DNA of 64,000 nt from JADJNW01 sp964517145 (lineage in GTDB: Bacteria > Bacteroidota > Bacteroidia > Chitinophagales > Saprospiraceae), in NCBI GenBank assembly GCA_964517145.1, contig CAZFBN010000001.1, positions 40,838-104,837 of the forward strand, in the 5' to 3' direction. This document shows, one piece after another, positions 26,294-33,724 of this stretch. The notes under the pieces were generated by a model. That model did not search any database. It was not told the origin of the DNA and was given only the letters and a program-made list of their open reading frames with translations. The translations under genes and the position numbers were made by a program. Numbering within the stretch: the stretch's first letter is position 1; each line of letters begins with the position of its first letter.

Positions 26294-26712
26294 CACCTGC
26301 CTTGCAGTGCTTTCCCCAGCACTGCTGTGAACCACTCCAGGGTATTGTGGAATACCCCCAGCCCTACTGGGGAAGTCCCCGGCATACTTGTGCACTCCTC
26401 TAGTATTTTTAGAGGCTTCCCCAGCACCGCTGTGAACGCCTCCAGGGTATTGTGGAATACCCCCAGCCCTTCTGGGGAAGTCCCCGGCGTACTTGTGCAC
26501 TCCCCTAGTACGCTTAGAGGCTTCCCCAGCACCGCTGTGAATGCCTCCAGGGTATTGTGGAATACCCCCAGCCCTGCTGAGGAAGTCCCCGGCGTACTTG
26601 TGCACTCCCCCAGCGCTCCTGTGGATGCCTCCAGTGTAGCCATGCGCGCCTCTGGCAGCCTAGAGGACGCCCTAACTCTTGTAGGGGAAGGCGCTGGATA
26701 GCGGAAGGAAGT
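26293..26712. repeat. GC-rich 21-nt tandem array organised in 105-bp higher-order units
   Basis: From 26314 to 26691 the sequence divides into 18 units of 21 nt, with weaker flanking units. Five different units form a 105-bp super-unit repeated nearly three times (26314-26418, 26419-26523, 26524-26628), with only a few differences between copies. Individual units contain dyads, such as CCCCAG/CTGGGG, GTATT/AATAC and CCTCTA/TAGAGG. Because 105 is divisible by three, several frames stay open on both strands; on the minus strand one frame reads HKYAGDF, PSRAGGI, PQYPGGV, HSGAGEA. Units directly abut, so this is not CRISPR. Confidence 0.85.
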
Positions 26713-26860
26713 CTGAACGGTGATTTGTTTGATTGATGTGATGTTGGGATACCCGCACATCATGTTCATCACAAAAATCACCGCCATCACGGTTCAGACC
26801 AAGCGCACGGGCGAGCTTTCCAAAGGGATGGTGCCATAGTCGCCCATGCACGGCTTACGG

Positions 26861-26880
26861 CGGCGACTAAAGGGTCGCCG
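26861..26880. repeat. 7-bp perfect hairpin
   Basis: CGGCGAC (26861-26867) and GTCGCCG (26874-26880) surround TAAAGG. It stands directly beside the larger hairpin at 26884-26916, making a tandem pair downstream of the FGE gene. Confidence 0.5.
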
Positions 26881-26883
26881 ATA

Positions 26884-26920
26884 CGCTTGGAAGGGGCATC
26901 GAGCCCCTTCCAAGCGTTTT
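26884..26920. terminator. 14-bp perfect hairpin, candidate terminator downstream of FGE gene
   Basis: CGCTTGGAAGGGGC (26884-26897) pairs perfectly with 26903-26916 around a 5-nt loop. TTTT follows on the plus side, AAAA on the other, so the canonical orientation is plus, yet it lies 55 nt past the stop of the minus-strand FGE gene and may stop transcription from that side too. Confidence 0.6.
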
Positions 26921-26971
26921 CCAAACCAGACTTATAAAAAGGGTAAAAGGGTAAAAGCGCTCAAGGGTAAA

Positions 26972-27655
26972 TCAGTACCCGGCAAGCCGAAAGCCGAGAT
27001 CGTAGTAACGGATATCGGCAACGTAGTAGCTGCGGTAGGAAACGCGACAACCGTCAACGTAGTCGAGCCAAGACCCGCCACGAACCACTCGGCGAGCCTG
27101 ATCACCACCACTCAGCCAGGCGCTACCGTCTTGCGGTGCGCCTTTATAATTATCGTGCCATACGTCTTCACACCATTCCCATACATTGCCGCTCATATCG
27201 TAGATGCTGAGTTCGTTCGGTTTTTTTTCACCAACGGGGTGGGTTTTGCCATCGGAATTTTCCCCGTACCAACCCACTTCATCCAGGTTATCACTACCTG
27301 CGTATTTGTAACCAGCCCCTCCCTTACCCTCCCCCAAGGGGAGGGATTTTGCACCACCCCGCGCCGCGTATTCCCACTCCGCTTCGGAAGGGAGGCGATA
27401 GTTTTTGCCCGTTTTTTGATTCAATGTTTTTATAAAATTTTGCACCTCGTTCCAGGATACACGCTCCACCGGGCATTGGTCGCAGCCTTTGAATTTCAAT
27501 TCGGGAGGGTCGCTACCCATCACGGCACGCCACTCGGCTTGGGTGACCGGGTATTTTCCGATGTAAAAATCTTGGACGGTGACGTCGTGGATGGGTTTTT
27601 CAGAATCGTAATCATCGCTTCCCATTTTGAACGTGCCGCCGGGTACGAAGATCAT
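26972..27655 (-). CDS. FGE-sulfatase (SUMF1/EgtB-like) domain, probably the detached C-terminal half of a caspase-FGE protein
   Basis: The frame codes a complete formylglycine-generating-enzyme-like domain: MIFVPGGTFKMGSDDYD, VTVQDFYIGKYPVTQAEWRAVMG, VSWNEVQNFIK, YRLPSEAEWEYAARGG, SIYDMSGNVWEWCEDVW, RVVRGGSWLDY and YDLGFRLAGY. The frame continues upstream to 27802, but those 49 codons overlap the caspase gene and have no FGE character, so I mark the start at the ATG at 27655. It may have no independent start in nature: the domain is one base out of frame with the caspase. A hairpin insert (27314-27346) adds SLPLGEGKGGAG inside the conserved AARGG...YKYAGSDN block. Many relatives bind sugars or targets rather than make formylglycine. 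Confidence 0.8.
   Translation of the reverse strand: MIFVPGGTFKMGSDDYDSEKPIHDVTVQDFYIGKYPVTQAEWRAVMGSDPPELKFKGCDQCPVERVSWNEVQNFIKTLNQKTGKNYRLPSEAEWEYAARGGAKSLPLGEGKGGAGYKYAGSDNLDEVGWYGENSDGKTHPVGEKKPNELSIYDMSGNVWEWCEDVWHDNYKGAPQDGSAWLSGGDQARRVVRGGSWLDYVDGCRVSYRSYYVADIRYYDLGFRLAGY
27314..27346. repeat. C/G-rich palindromic insert inside FGE domain (copy B)
   Basis: CCCTCCCC (27327-27334), CAA, GGGGAGGG (27338-27345) is a perfect 8-bp hairpin; AGCCCCTCCCTTA precedes it. On the minus strand it reads TCCCTCCCC..GGGGGAGGG. It keeps the frame and interrupts a normally compact FGE motif. Related to copies at 9870 and 27666. Confidence 0.65.
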
Positions 27656-27662
27656 TTCGGGT

Positions 27663-28844
27663 TCAAGCCCCCTGCCCCCCCAAGGGGGAAGATTCGGGTT
27701 TGGGTGCTTCCGGTACAATAATTTTTGGCGGAGGGGTTTTGACAATAATGCCTCCCAGCAAAGCGTCAATCTTGGCGTGGGCTTCATCGGCGTGGTTGGC
27801 ATTATAGCCGAAGGTTTTGAGATAGTTTTGAAAATCTTTTACGGTTTCACACTGCGCAAAAGTAGCGTCGTCTATTTTATCAAAAACCTCGTGCGCATAC
27901 TTGCCACGCGGAAAGTGCGCACGGTACAATTGATAAGCAGCTACCTCATTCAGCTTGCAAGCGTATTGCCACAGCGCTTCTTCGGCGTGGGGGCTATCGG
28001 GATGCTGCTGCCAAAAGGCGTGGTAAGCGGCGGCGGTGTTGGTGGCTTGGGTGGTCGTCCAGATTTGGGCTTCGTTTTTGGCAGGGTGGAAGAAGAACAT
28101 CCCATCATTATATTTCTTATGGTTTAGAAAAGGTTGGCAAATAGGTTCTTGACTCACGCCCTGGTCTTTCATTTTTTGCTCAATCTTAGCAGCCAAGCCA
28201 TGCGGACTTAATCTATCGTTATTTTCTTGTAGTGTTTCAATCAAGCATTTGGCAAAAGGGCTGTTATCACCAGGCGTACCGTCGAGCGCTACCTCTCTCG
28301 ATTTGGTAGAAGAAATGCCCCAGCGGGATGGAAGCTGCTCGGAGCCCTCCGCCTTGCCACGCGTATTAAAGAAAAAAGAGCCAGCAAAGCAAGCATCAAT
28401 GATCACAAAGGTGTGGCGGGTAGGAATGAGGTTGAGTTTTTCTTTGAAAAAAGAATGCGGAATATAGTCGCGCACTTTGCCCTTACGTGCGTCAACAGGC
28501 ACGAGATAGCCGATTTGGTTTTCGGCATCGCCTTCCGTGTCACCGTGCCCGGAAAAGTAGAGGACTAAATTATCCACGTCTTTTTCGATTTGTTTGCTCA
28601 GTTCTTCGAGTTTCTCAATAATATTTTCATAGGTTGCCTCTTGATTAGGAAGTTGTATTACTTTCTCAAAGTTATATTTGGTGGTCAACTCCTTGACCAC
28701 GTCTTGTGCATCACTGACGCAGTTTTGGAGCGGTGCGCAGTGTTCGTACGCATCAATAGCGATGACTAGCAGCCAATTCACGCCGCTGGGGGTGGCTGAT
28801 TTAAAATCGGGGATGTGGTCGCGTCCAGATGCTTTGCTGCTCAA
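27663..28844 (-). CDS. Caspase-family (peptidase C14) protein, truncated before its FGE domain
   Basis: A 393-residue caspase-like cysteine peptidase starting at TTG (28844); no ATG is available before a stop. The core shows WLLVIAIDAYEHCAPLQNCVSDAQDV, His100 in LVLYFSGHGDTEGD and Cys152 in TFVIIDACFAGSFF. Residues 245-375 are a helical repeat region (AYHAFWQQHPDSPHAEEALW). It ends in APKPESSPLGGQGA, where the last residues come from hairpin copy C. Removing one G from the 7-G run there would carry the frame into LEPEMIFVPGGTF, the FGE domain, so the ancestral gene was probably a caspase-FGE fusion. No signal peptide; cytoplasmic. Confidence 0.85.
   Translation of the reverse strand: MSSKASGRDHIPDFKSATPSGVNWLLVIAIDAYEHCAPLQNCVSDAQDVVKELTTKYNFEKVIQLPNQEATYENIIEKLEELSKQIEKDVDNLVLYFSGHGDTEGDAENQIGYLVPVDARKGKVRDYIPHSFFKEKLNLIPTRHTFVIIDACFAGSFFFNTRGKAEGSEQLPSRWGISSTKSREVALDGTPGDNSPFAKCLIETLQENNDRLSPHGLAAKIEQKMKDQGVSQEPICQPFLNHKKYNDGMFFFHPAKNEAQIWTTTQATNTAAAYHAFWQQHPDSPHAEEALWQYACKLNEVAAYQLYRAHFPRGKYAHEVFDKIDDATFAQCETVKDFQNYLKTFGYNANHADEAHAKIDALLGGIIVKTPPPKIIVPEAPKPESSPLGGQGA
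27666..27690. repeat. C/G-rich palindromic insert at caspase/FGE junction (copy C)
   Basis: CCCCCCC (27675-27681), AA, GGGGG (27684-27688), with AGCCCCCTG in front. On the minus strand it is TTCCCCCTT followed by G7. The homopolymer lies exactly where the caspase frame fails and the FGE frame takes over. Confidence 0.65.
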
Positions 28845-28996
28845 GGTATGGCGGTTTAGGATTCAGATAGGTTCAAAACTAATACACTGCCTTTATATTT
28901 ACAACAAGTAAATGGATGAGTTTTATTAATTTTATAAGATTTGTTCAAAATCAGTTAATATTAAAATACGGGTATCTCTAAAGGGATCATGGAGGA

Positions 28997-29053
28997 GTAA
29001 GATACCATTTTTAGTTCTTTTTCTCAAAAACAGCAAGCCGTCAGAAGAGCATT
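28997..29053. repeat. 57-bp direct repeat, copy 1 (downstream of Uma2 gene)
   Basis: From GTAAGATACC to AGAGCATT, this segment equals 29680-29735 except for a single extra base. It lies 24 nt after the Uma2 stop and lacks the second arm of the hairpin present in copy 2. Confidence 0.85.
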
Positions 29054-29076
29054 TCTCCTCTTATAAACCCTATGAT

Positions 29077-29652
29077 TTATGCCTTCTGTTGCGTCTCAAA
29101 AACCACTTCTTCGTACAAATCTTGTAGGGTTATGTCCATGCCAAGCGCTGCTAATTCGATGGTATCGCTGAGATTTTTGTAAAAGGAGAAGCCCCACTCG
29201 GTGTCGCGGCGGGAATAGATTTCTACGAGGCATTCGCTTTGGCTCACCAGGAGGTAGTGTTGTAAGGAAGGTATTTGGGTGTATTCTAAGAGTTTTTCGC
29301 CTCGGTCGGTGTGGGCAGAATTTTTGGAAAATACTTCTGCAATTAAAATGGGTTGGGTAATAGCATGGGGTTGGGTCAGCGCAGCCGTAGCCGCTACTGC
29401 CACGTCTGGGTAGCGATAAATGTGATCCACATCTACTATAAGCTGAACATCGTGTGCAACAACCGTAAAACCTTTGCCTTTTAAAGCTTGTCTTAATAAA
29501 AAAGCAAGATTGAGTGCAATCAAATTGGCGAGAATAGATTCTCCAGGCATAGGAATAATTTTTCCATGTACGAATTCGTGTCGGACTTCCGCTGTCTTTT
29601 CTAACGCAAGGTATTCTTCTACAGAATATTTCTTTTCTGCAATGGCAAGCAT
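29077..29652 (-). CDS. Uma2-family (DUF820) endonuclease-like protein
   Basis: A 191-residue PD-(D/E)XK-fold protein of the Uma2 family, common and mobile in cyanobacteria, Bacteroidota and Chloroflexi. Features: YSVEEYLALEKTAEVRHEFVHGKIIPMPGES, a strand with DVQLIVD, YRYPDVAVAA (the catalytic Asp of PDV), PILIAEVFSKNSAHTDRGEKL (Glu and downstream Asp) and YTQIPSLQHYLLVSQSECLVEIYSR. DNA targets are unknown for nearly all members. It is inserted between the caspase gene and ftsZ and is bracketed by 57-bp direct repeats that contain part of the ftsZ terminator. Confidence 0.88.
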   Translation of the reverse strand: MLAIAEKKYSVEEYLALEKTAEVRHEFVHGKIIPMPGESILANLIALNLAFLLRQALKGKGFTVVAHDVQLIVDVDHIYRYPDVAVAATAALTQPHAITQPILIAEVFSKNSAHTDRGEKLLEYTQIPSLQHYLLVSQSECLVEIYSRRDTEWGFSFYKNLSDTIELAALGMDITLQDLYEEVVFETQQKA

Positions 29653-29679
29653 ATAAAATGGTTTATGAAAATATCAACG

Positions 29680-29735
29680 GTAAGATACCATTTTTAGTTC
29701 TTTTTCCAAAAACAGCAAGCCGTCAGAAGAGCATT
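29680..29735. repeat. 57-bp direct repeat, copy 2 (downstream of ftsZ)
   Basis: Counterpart of 28997-29053, with one base fewer. It overlaps the first arm of the ftsZ terminator hairpin. The pair encloses the Uma2 gene. Confidence 0.85.
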
Positions 29736-29750
29736 CCCCGCCTGACGGCT
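29711..29750 (-). terminator. ftsZ/dcw cluster terminator
   Basis: On the minus strand AGCCGTCAG (29750-29742) pairs with CTGACGGCT (29726-29718), followed after TGCTG by a run of five T. It lies 45 nt after the ftsZ stop. Confidence 0.75.
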
Positions 29751-29794
29751 TTCCACCATTCCCCAATTCCAAAACGCTGAAATAGCAGATGGAA

Positions 29795-31267
29795 TCAGTC
29801 CACATTATCATGCAAAAACGAGTTGCCCTCGCGGAAGCGCGGCTCGTCCTCTTCGCCGATGGTCCATTTGGAGTAGGCGTAGTCGGAGGAGTGAGGCACA
29901 TCGTCGAGCTTAACGCTGCGGCGCAGGTAAGCGGGTTCGTTTTCGAGTTCAATCACGTTTTGCGGGTTGCTGAGTTTCACACGGTTGCCGCGCAATTGCT
30001 CGCGGCGCTTTGTTTCCTCTTCTTGCTGGCGCTTGCGGTCTGCTTCGCGGCGGGCAATTTCCTCATCGCTCAGGTATGGCTCCTGGTAGGAGTAGTTGCT
30101 AGCGCGATGAACCCGGCGCACTGATTCGTTGATGTCATCAAACTCAATGGTTTTGGAGCTGCGCGGCATCTCTTCATTGTCAAAGCCAATGTCCTTCAGA
30201 TGGTTTTTTTTAACCTCCGGTTGCGGGGTAGGATTGCGCTGGCGGTCTTCGTCGTCGAGGGACACCACGATGCGTTCGTTGGCAGGTTCCCGACGTACCG
30301 GCGTAGTGTGGTTATTTTCAAACCCCGTGGCAATCACCGTCACGCTGATTCTATCGCCCAGTGATTCGTCGTAGCAGTTCCCCCAGATCAAATCGGTACC
30401 GAAGCCCGCTTCTTCCTGCACAAATTCCGTGATTTCAAAAATTTCATCCATCGTCACCTCTTTCGAACCGGAAGTGATGTTCAACAAAATATGCTTCGCT
30501 CCGCGAATATTGTTATCCTCCAGCAATGGCGAGTGCAATGCCTCATCCACGGCGCGCTTCGCCCGGTCGTCGCCCGCCGCCGAAGCCGTACCCATGATTG
30601 CTACGCCGCTGTTGCGCATCACGGTGTTCACGTCTTCAAAATCCACATTGACATAGCCTGGCACGGTGATAATCTCTGCGATACCTTTAGCTGCCGTTGT
30701 TAAAATATTATCGGCTTGGGCAAAGGCATCGGACACCGAGAGGTTGCCATAAATCTGTCGGAGTTTATCATTTGAAATGATAATCAAAGTATCTACATTT
30801 TTCTTCAACTCTGCCAAACCATCCAATCCTTGTGAAATACGTCGCCGCCCCTCGAATCCAAAAGGCAGGGTGACAATGCCCACTGTCAAAATGTCCATCT
30901 CCTGCGCGAGTTTCGCAATGATGGGCGCAGCGCCTGTACCCGTACCACCGCCCATGCCCGCTGTGATGAAGAGCATTTTGCAATTATTTTCTAAAAACTG
31001 ACGCACTTCCTCAATGGATTCTTCGCACGCCAGCTTACCAATATTGGGCTTGGAGCCAGCACCACGTCCTTCGGTAAGATTCGGACCCAAATGAATTTTG
31101 GTTGGCACTGGGCTAATATTCATCGCCTGATGGTCGGTATTGCAAATCGCAAAATCCACGCCGACAATGCCCTGCCGGTACATGTGCGTCACTGCGTTGC
31201 TGCCGCCGCCTCCTACGCCGATCACTTTTATAATCGGGCTTTCGTCTTTTGGCAAATCGAATAACAT
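29795..31267 (-). CDS. ftsZ: Cell division GTPase FtsZ
   Basis: FtsZ polymerises into the Z-ring. The 490-residue protein has the tubulin signature FITAGMGGGTGTGAAP, the N-terminal GVGGGGSNAV, the T7-like NVDFEDVNTVM, and a complete GTPase domain to about residue 320. A charged, disordered linker of about 130 residues (many Arg/Glu) ends in the conserved C-terminal peptide GNSFLHDNVD used to bind FtsA in Bacteroidota. Last gene of the cluster, with a terminator 45 nt after its stop. The 165-nt spacer to ftsA holds an ATTTCATAT/CTCACATT reiteration. Confidence 0.98.
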   Translation of the reverse strand: MLFDLPKDESPIIKVIGVGGGGSNAVTHMYRQGIVGVDFAICNTDHQAMNISPVPTKIHLGPNLTEGRGAGSKPNIGKLACEESIEEVRQFLENNCKMLFITAGMGGGTGTGAAPIIAKLAQEMDILTVGIVTLPFGFEGRRRISQGLDGLAELKKNVDTLIIISNDKLRQIYGNLSVSDAFAQADNILTTAAKGIAEIITVPGYVNVDFEDVNTVMRNSGVAIMGTASAAGDDRAKRAVDEALHSPLLEDNNIRGAKHILLNITSGSKEVTMDEIFEITEFVQEEAGFGTDLIWGNCYDESLGDRISVTVIATGFENNHTTPVRREPANERIVVSLDDEDRQRNPTPQPEVKKNHLKDIGFDNEEMPRSSKTIEFDDINESVRRVHRASNYSYQEPYLSDEEIARREADRKRQQEEETKRREQLRGNRVKLSNPQNVIELENEPAYLRRSVKLDDVPHSSDYAYSKWTIGEEDEPRFREGNSFLHDNVD

Positions 31268-31432
31268 AAGCTTGTTGTTTAGGCTATGAGGAGCGTGCCC
31301 GTAGTTTTCATTGAGATTGGCGTCCCGTCCCCTCGGATGTTATGGAATTAGTATCAGTGTTCTCAAATTTGAGATGCGAAATATGAGATTTGAAAAACAG
31401 TAATTTCACATTTCATATCTCACATTTCATAT

Positions 31433-32767
31433 TTACAAATTCGAATCTGGTTCTGCTTCAAACCATTCTTTCGTTTTCCGGAAAATATTTTCCAGCCACT
31501 TGCCGCCGCTTTGTTCGGTTGGTTCTTCCACTTTTTCGGTCGCTTCAGCTTTAGCTTTCAGTTCGGCTTCTACGGCATCGGTTTTTACCTTACCTTTCTC
31601 TACTTCTTCAATGCCCTTCATCAGCAAACCAATCGCAGTAGAATATACCGGACTAGTCAACTGTCCCTGATAGCCATGCGCCAGCCGCTCAATCGGCACG
31701 CCGATGCGCGTACTCATGCCCGTATGATATTCTGACAATTTGTCAATATGATTCAGCAAAGCGCCACCGCCTGTGAGCACAATGCCGCCGATCAATTTGC
31801 GTTCGTAACCAGAGCGTCGAATTTCCCACAATACATAGTCCAGCACTTCTTCCACCCGCGCCTGAATGATGCGAGCCAGGTTTTTTTCCGAAATTTCCTT
31901 TGGATCACGTCCTTTCAAACCAGGAATGGTAATGATGCGATTTTCATACACTTCATCCGCCAAAGCCGAGCCAAACTTCACTTTTAGCTTTTCCGCCTGC
32001 GGCAACATCACGCTGCAACCTTCTTTAATATCACGTGTAATAACATTCCCACCAAACGGAATCACCGCCGTATGACGAATGATGCCCTCATGGAAAATCG
32101 TAATATCAGTCGTACCGCCGCCAATATCCACCAACGCCACGCCCGCCTCTTTTTCTTCTTCGCTCAGCACCGCCGCCGCCGAAGCAATAGGCTCCAGCAT
32201 TAGACTTGCTGCTCGCAAACCCGCACGCTCAATACACCGTAAGATATTATTAGAAGCGGTAATCTGACCAGTTATAATATGAAAATTTGCTTCCAGACGA
32301 ACGCCCGACATCCCAATCGGATCCAAGATACCTTGCTCATTATCAACGGTATATTCCTGCGGAATGACGTGCAAAATTTTATCTCCCGGCGGCAACACCA
32401 ATTTATACATGTCATTAATAAGCTTGTCAATATCCCGCTGACTAATTTCCGTGTGGTCGTTGTCGCGCGTGAGGATGCCCCGATGCTGCAAACTCTTGAT
32501 GTGCTGCCCGGCAATACCGACATGCACATTCTTGAATTCCAAGCCCGACGCCCGTTTTACAATGGCTATTGCCTCCGTAATCGCATTAACGGTTTTTTCA
32601 ATATTTGACACGACCCCTCTCAACACCCCTTCGCTCTCCACCTTGCCGATGCCAAGCACTTCGAGCCTGCCGTATTCATTCTTACGACCGGCAAGCGCGC
32701 ACACCTTCGTCGTGCCAATGTCCACCGCAACAACTACATCCGATTTAAAAGCATAGTTTTCACTCAT
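31433..32767 (-). CDS. ftsA: Cell division protein FtsA
   Basis: Actin-like membrane tether for FtsZ. 444 residues. Nucleotide-binding blocks are VVAVDIGTTKVCALAG near the N-terminus, VALVDIGGGTTDITIF in the middle and GGIVLTGGGALLNHID toward the C-terminus. The 1C domain lies between the first two. A linker rich in Glu/Lys leads to the amphipathic membrane-binding helix KWLENIFRKTKEWFE at the end. It is followed by ftsZ and preceded by ftsQ. Confidence 0.97.
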   Translation of the reverse strand: MSENYAFKSDVVVAVDIGTTKVCALAGRKNEYGRLEVLGIGKVESEGVLRGVVSNIEKTVNAITEAIAIVKRASGLEFKNVHVGIAGQHIKSLQHRGILTRDNDHTEISQRDIDKLINDMYKLVLPPGDKILHVIPQEYTVDNEQGILDPIGMSGVRLEANFHIITGQITASNNILRCIERAGLRAASLMLEPIASAAAVLSEEEKEAGVALVDIGGGTTDITIFHEGIIRHTAVIPFGGNVITRDIKEGCSVMLPQAEKLKVKFGSALADEVYENRIITIPGLKGRDPKEISEKNLARIIQARVEEVLDYVLWEIRRSGYERKLIGGIVLTGGGALLNHIDKLSEYHTGMSTRIGVPIERLAHGYQGQLTSPVYSTAIGLLMKGIEEVEKGKVKTDAVEAELKAKAEATEKVEEPTEQSGGKWLENIFRKTKEWFEAEPDSNL

Positions 32768-32860
32768 AATTTTGCTTTTTGGATACCAGATTTAGAGACG
32801 CCAGATACCAGACTTTCAATAGTGGGTCTGACATCTCCTAATCTGGCATCTGGCATCTAA

Positions 32861-33643
32861 TTACCTTTTCTCACAGACAACCTGTCCCTTATATTTCAAA
32901 TTAATCGTCCGGTATTTTTGCCAACCTTCATATGGCATCCCTTCTTGATAAAATATTTTTAAATTTTCTAGCTTTTCTTTAGCATTATTATAATTTCCAA
33001 ATAATATTTTTTGATCGCCGACTTTTGGAATCAAGGTAAACTCGCCTATATTGCTCACATAAATTTGGTCAATCAGCGCTTTAAAAAATTCATCTTTCAA
33101 AATTAATTGTGATAATTCAAACACGTCCTGCAAGCGATTGCGCTTTTCCCGCTCTAAAAATCGGGGATCATGCGGTGGTAAATTTCCAGTTGCAACTAAA
33201 ACTCTTGCCGCAAAGTGCTTCGACAAAGGCATTTTATTACCTTTTGCATCTAAATAATAATTTAATCCATTATTATCTATGATGCGCAACATCGGCTCGC
33301 GCTGCGAAATCTTTACATTCACGCGACTCCGCGAATCCACATACGCATCGGCATTTATCACAAACGGATCTTCTTCCAGTACTCGCTCAATCCGCTCTAC
33401 ATCAATCTGACTCAGTGGCAAACCCTCAATCGGCGTCCCAAACGTCCGTTCAATCGTCAGCACCACATCCTCCGGCTTAATCAGCGTATTTCCACCCTCC
33501 AATGGCGCAATGTCCACCGCCACACCTTCCACCAAACTCGAATCCCGCCGCTCCACCGCCGACAACACAATGGCAATGGCAATAAATAAAGCCACCAGCC
33601 ACGAGGCACGCTTCAAGGTAATATTTAAATCATTTTTATTCAT
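32861..33643 (-). CDS. ftsQ: Cell division protein FtsQ/DivIB
   Basis: Bitopic divisome protein of 260 residues: a short cytoplasmic N-terminus, a membrane helix at about residues 13-29 (ASWLVALFIAIAIVLSA), then a POTRA-like and beta domain in the periplasm (LIKPEDVVLTIERTFGTPIEGLPLSQIDVERIERVLEEDPFV). The sequence is weakly conserved as usual for FtsQ, and the identification rests on topology, POTRA pattern and position between murC and ftsA. Confidence 0.9.
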   Translation of the reverse strand: MNKNDLNITLKRASWLVALFIAIAIVLSAVERRDSSLVEGVAVDIAPLEGGNTLIKPEDVVLTIERTFGTPIEGLPLSQIDVERIERVLEEDPFVINADAYVDSRSRVNVKISQREPMLRIIDNNGLNYYLDAKGNKMPLSKHFAARVLVATGNLPPHDPRFLEREKRNRLQDVFELSQLILKDEFFKALIDQIYVSNIGEFTLIPKVGDQKILFGNYNNAKEKLENLKIFYQEGMPYEGWQKYRTINLKYKGQVVCEKR

Positions 33644-33724
33644 ATTTCTTTGGATGCTATGGCTTCTTTTGATGCTATTGTTGCTACAGATGCTAGAATA
33701 TCGCGCAGCAAGTATCCACAGTAT

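Noticed and set aside
581..26712. CRISPR arrays at 581-938 and 26293-26712
   Set aside because: Units abut directly with no unique spacers, units are degenerate, and no cas gene is nearby.
26225..26790. Proteins in the open frames across the GC-rich array
   Set aside because: Several frames on both strands are open because the period is a multiple of three. None has a supported start or a known domain, so I list the array as a repeat and discuss the heptads as a finding only.
26846..27721. Plus-strand 291-codon frame opposite the FGE domain
   Set aside because: It is the complement of a clear FGE-sulfatase domain and shows no family features of its own.
27656..27802. Longer N-terminus for the FGE gene (start at 27802)
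   Set aside because: These codons are an out-of-frame reading of the caspase C-terminus and hairpin C, without FGE character.
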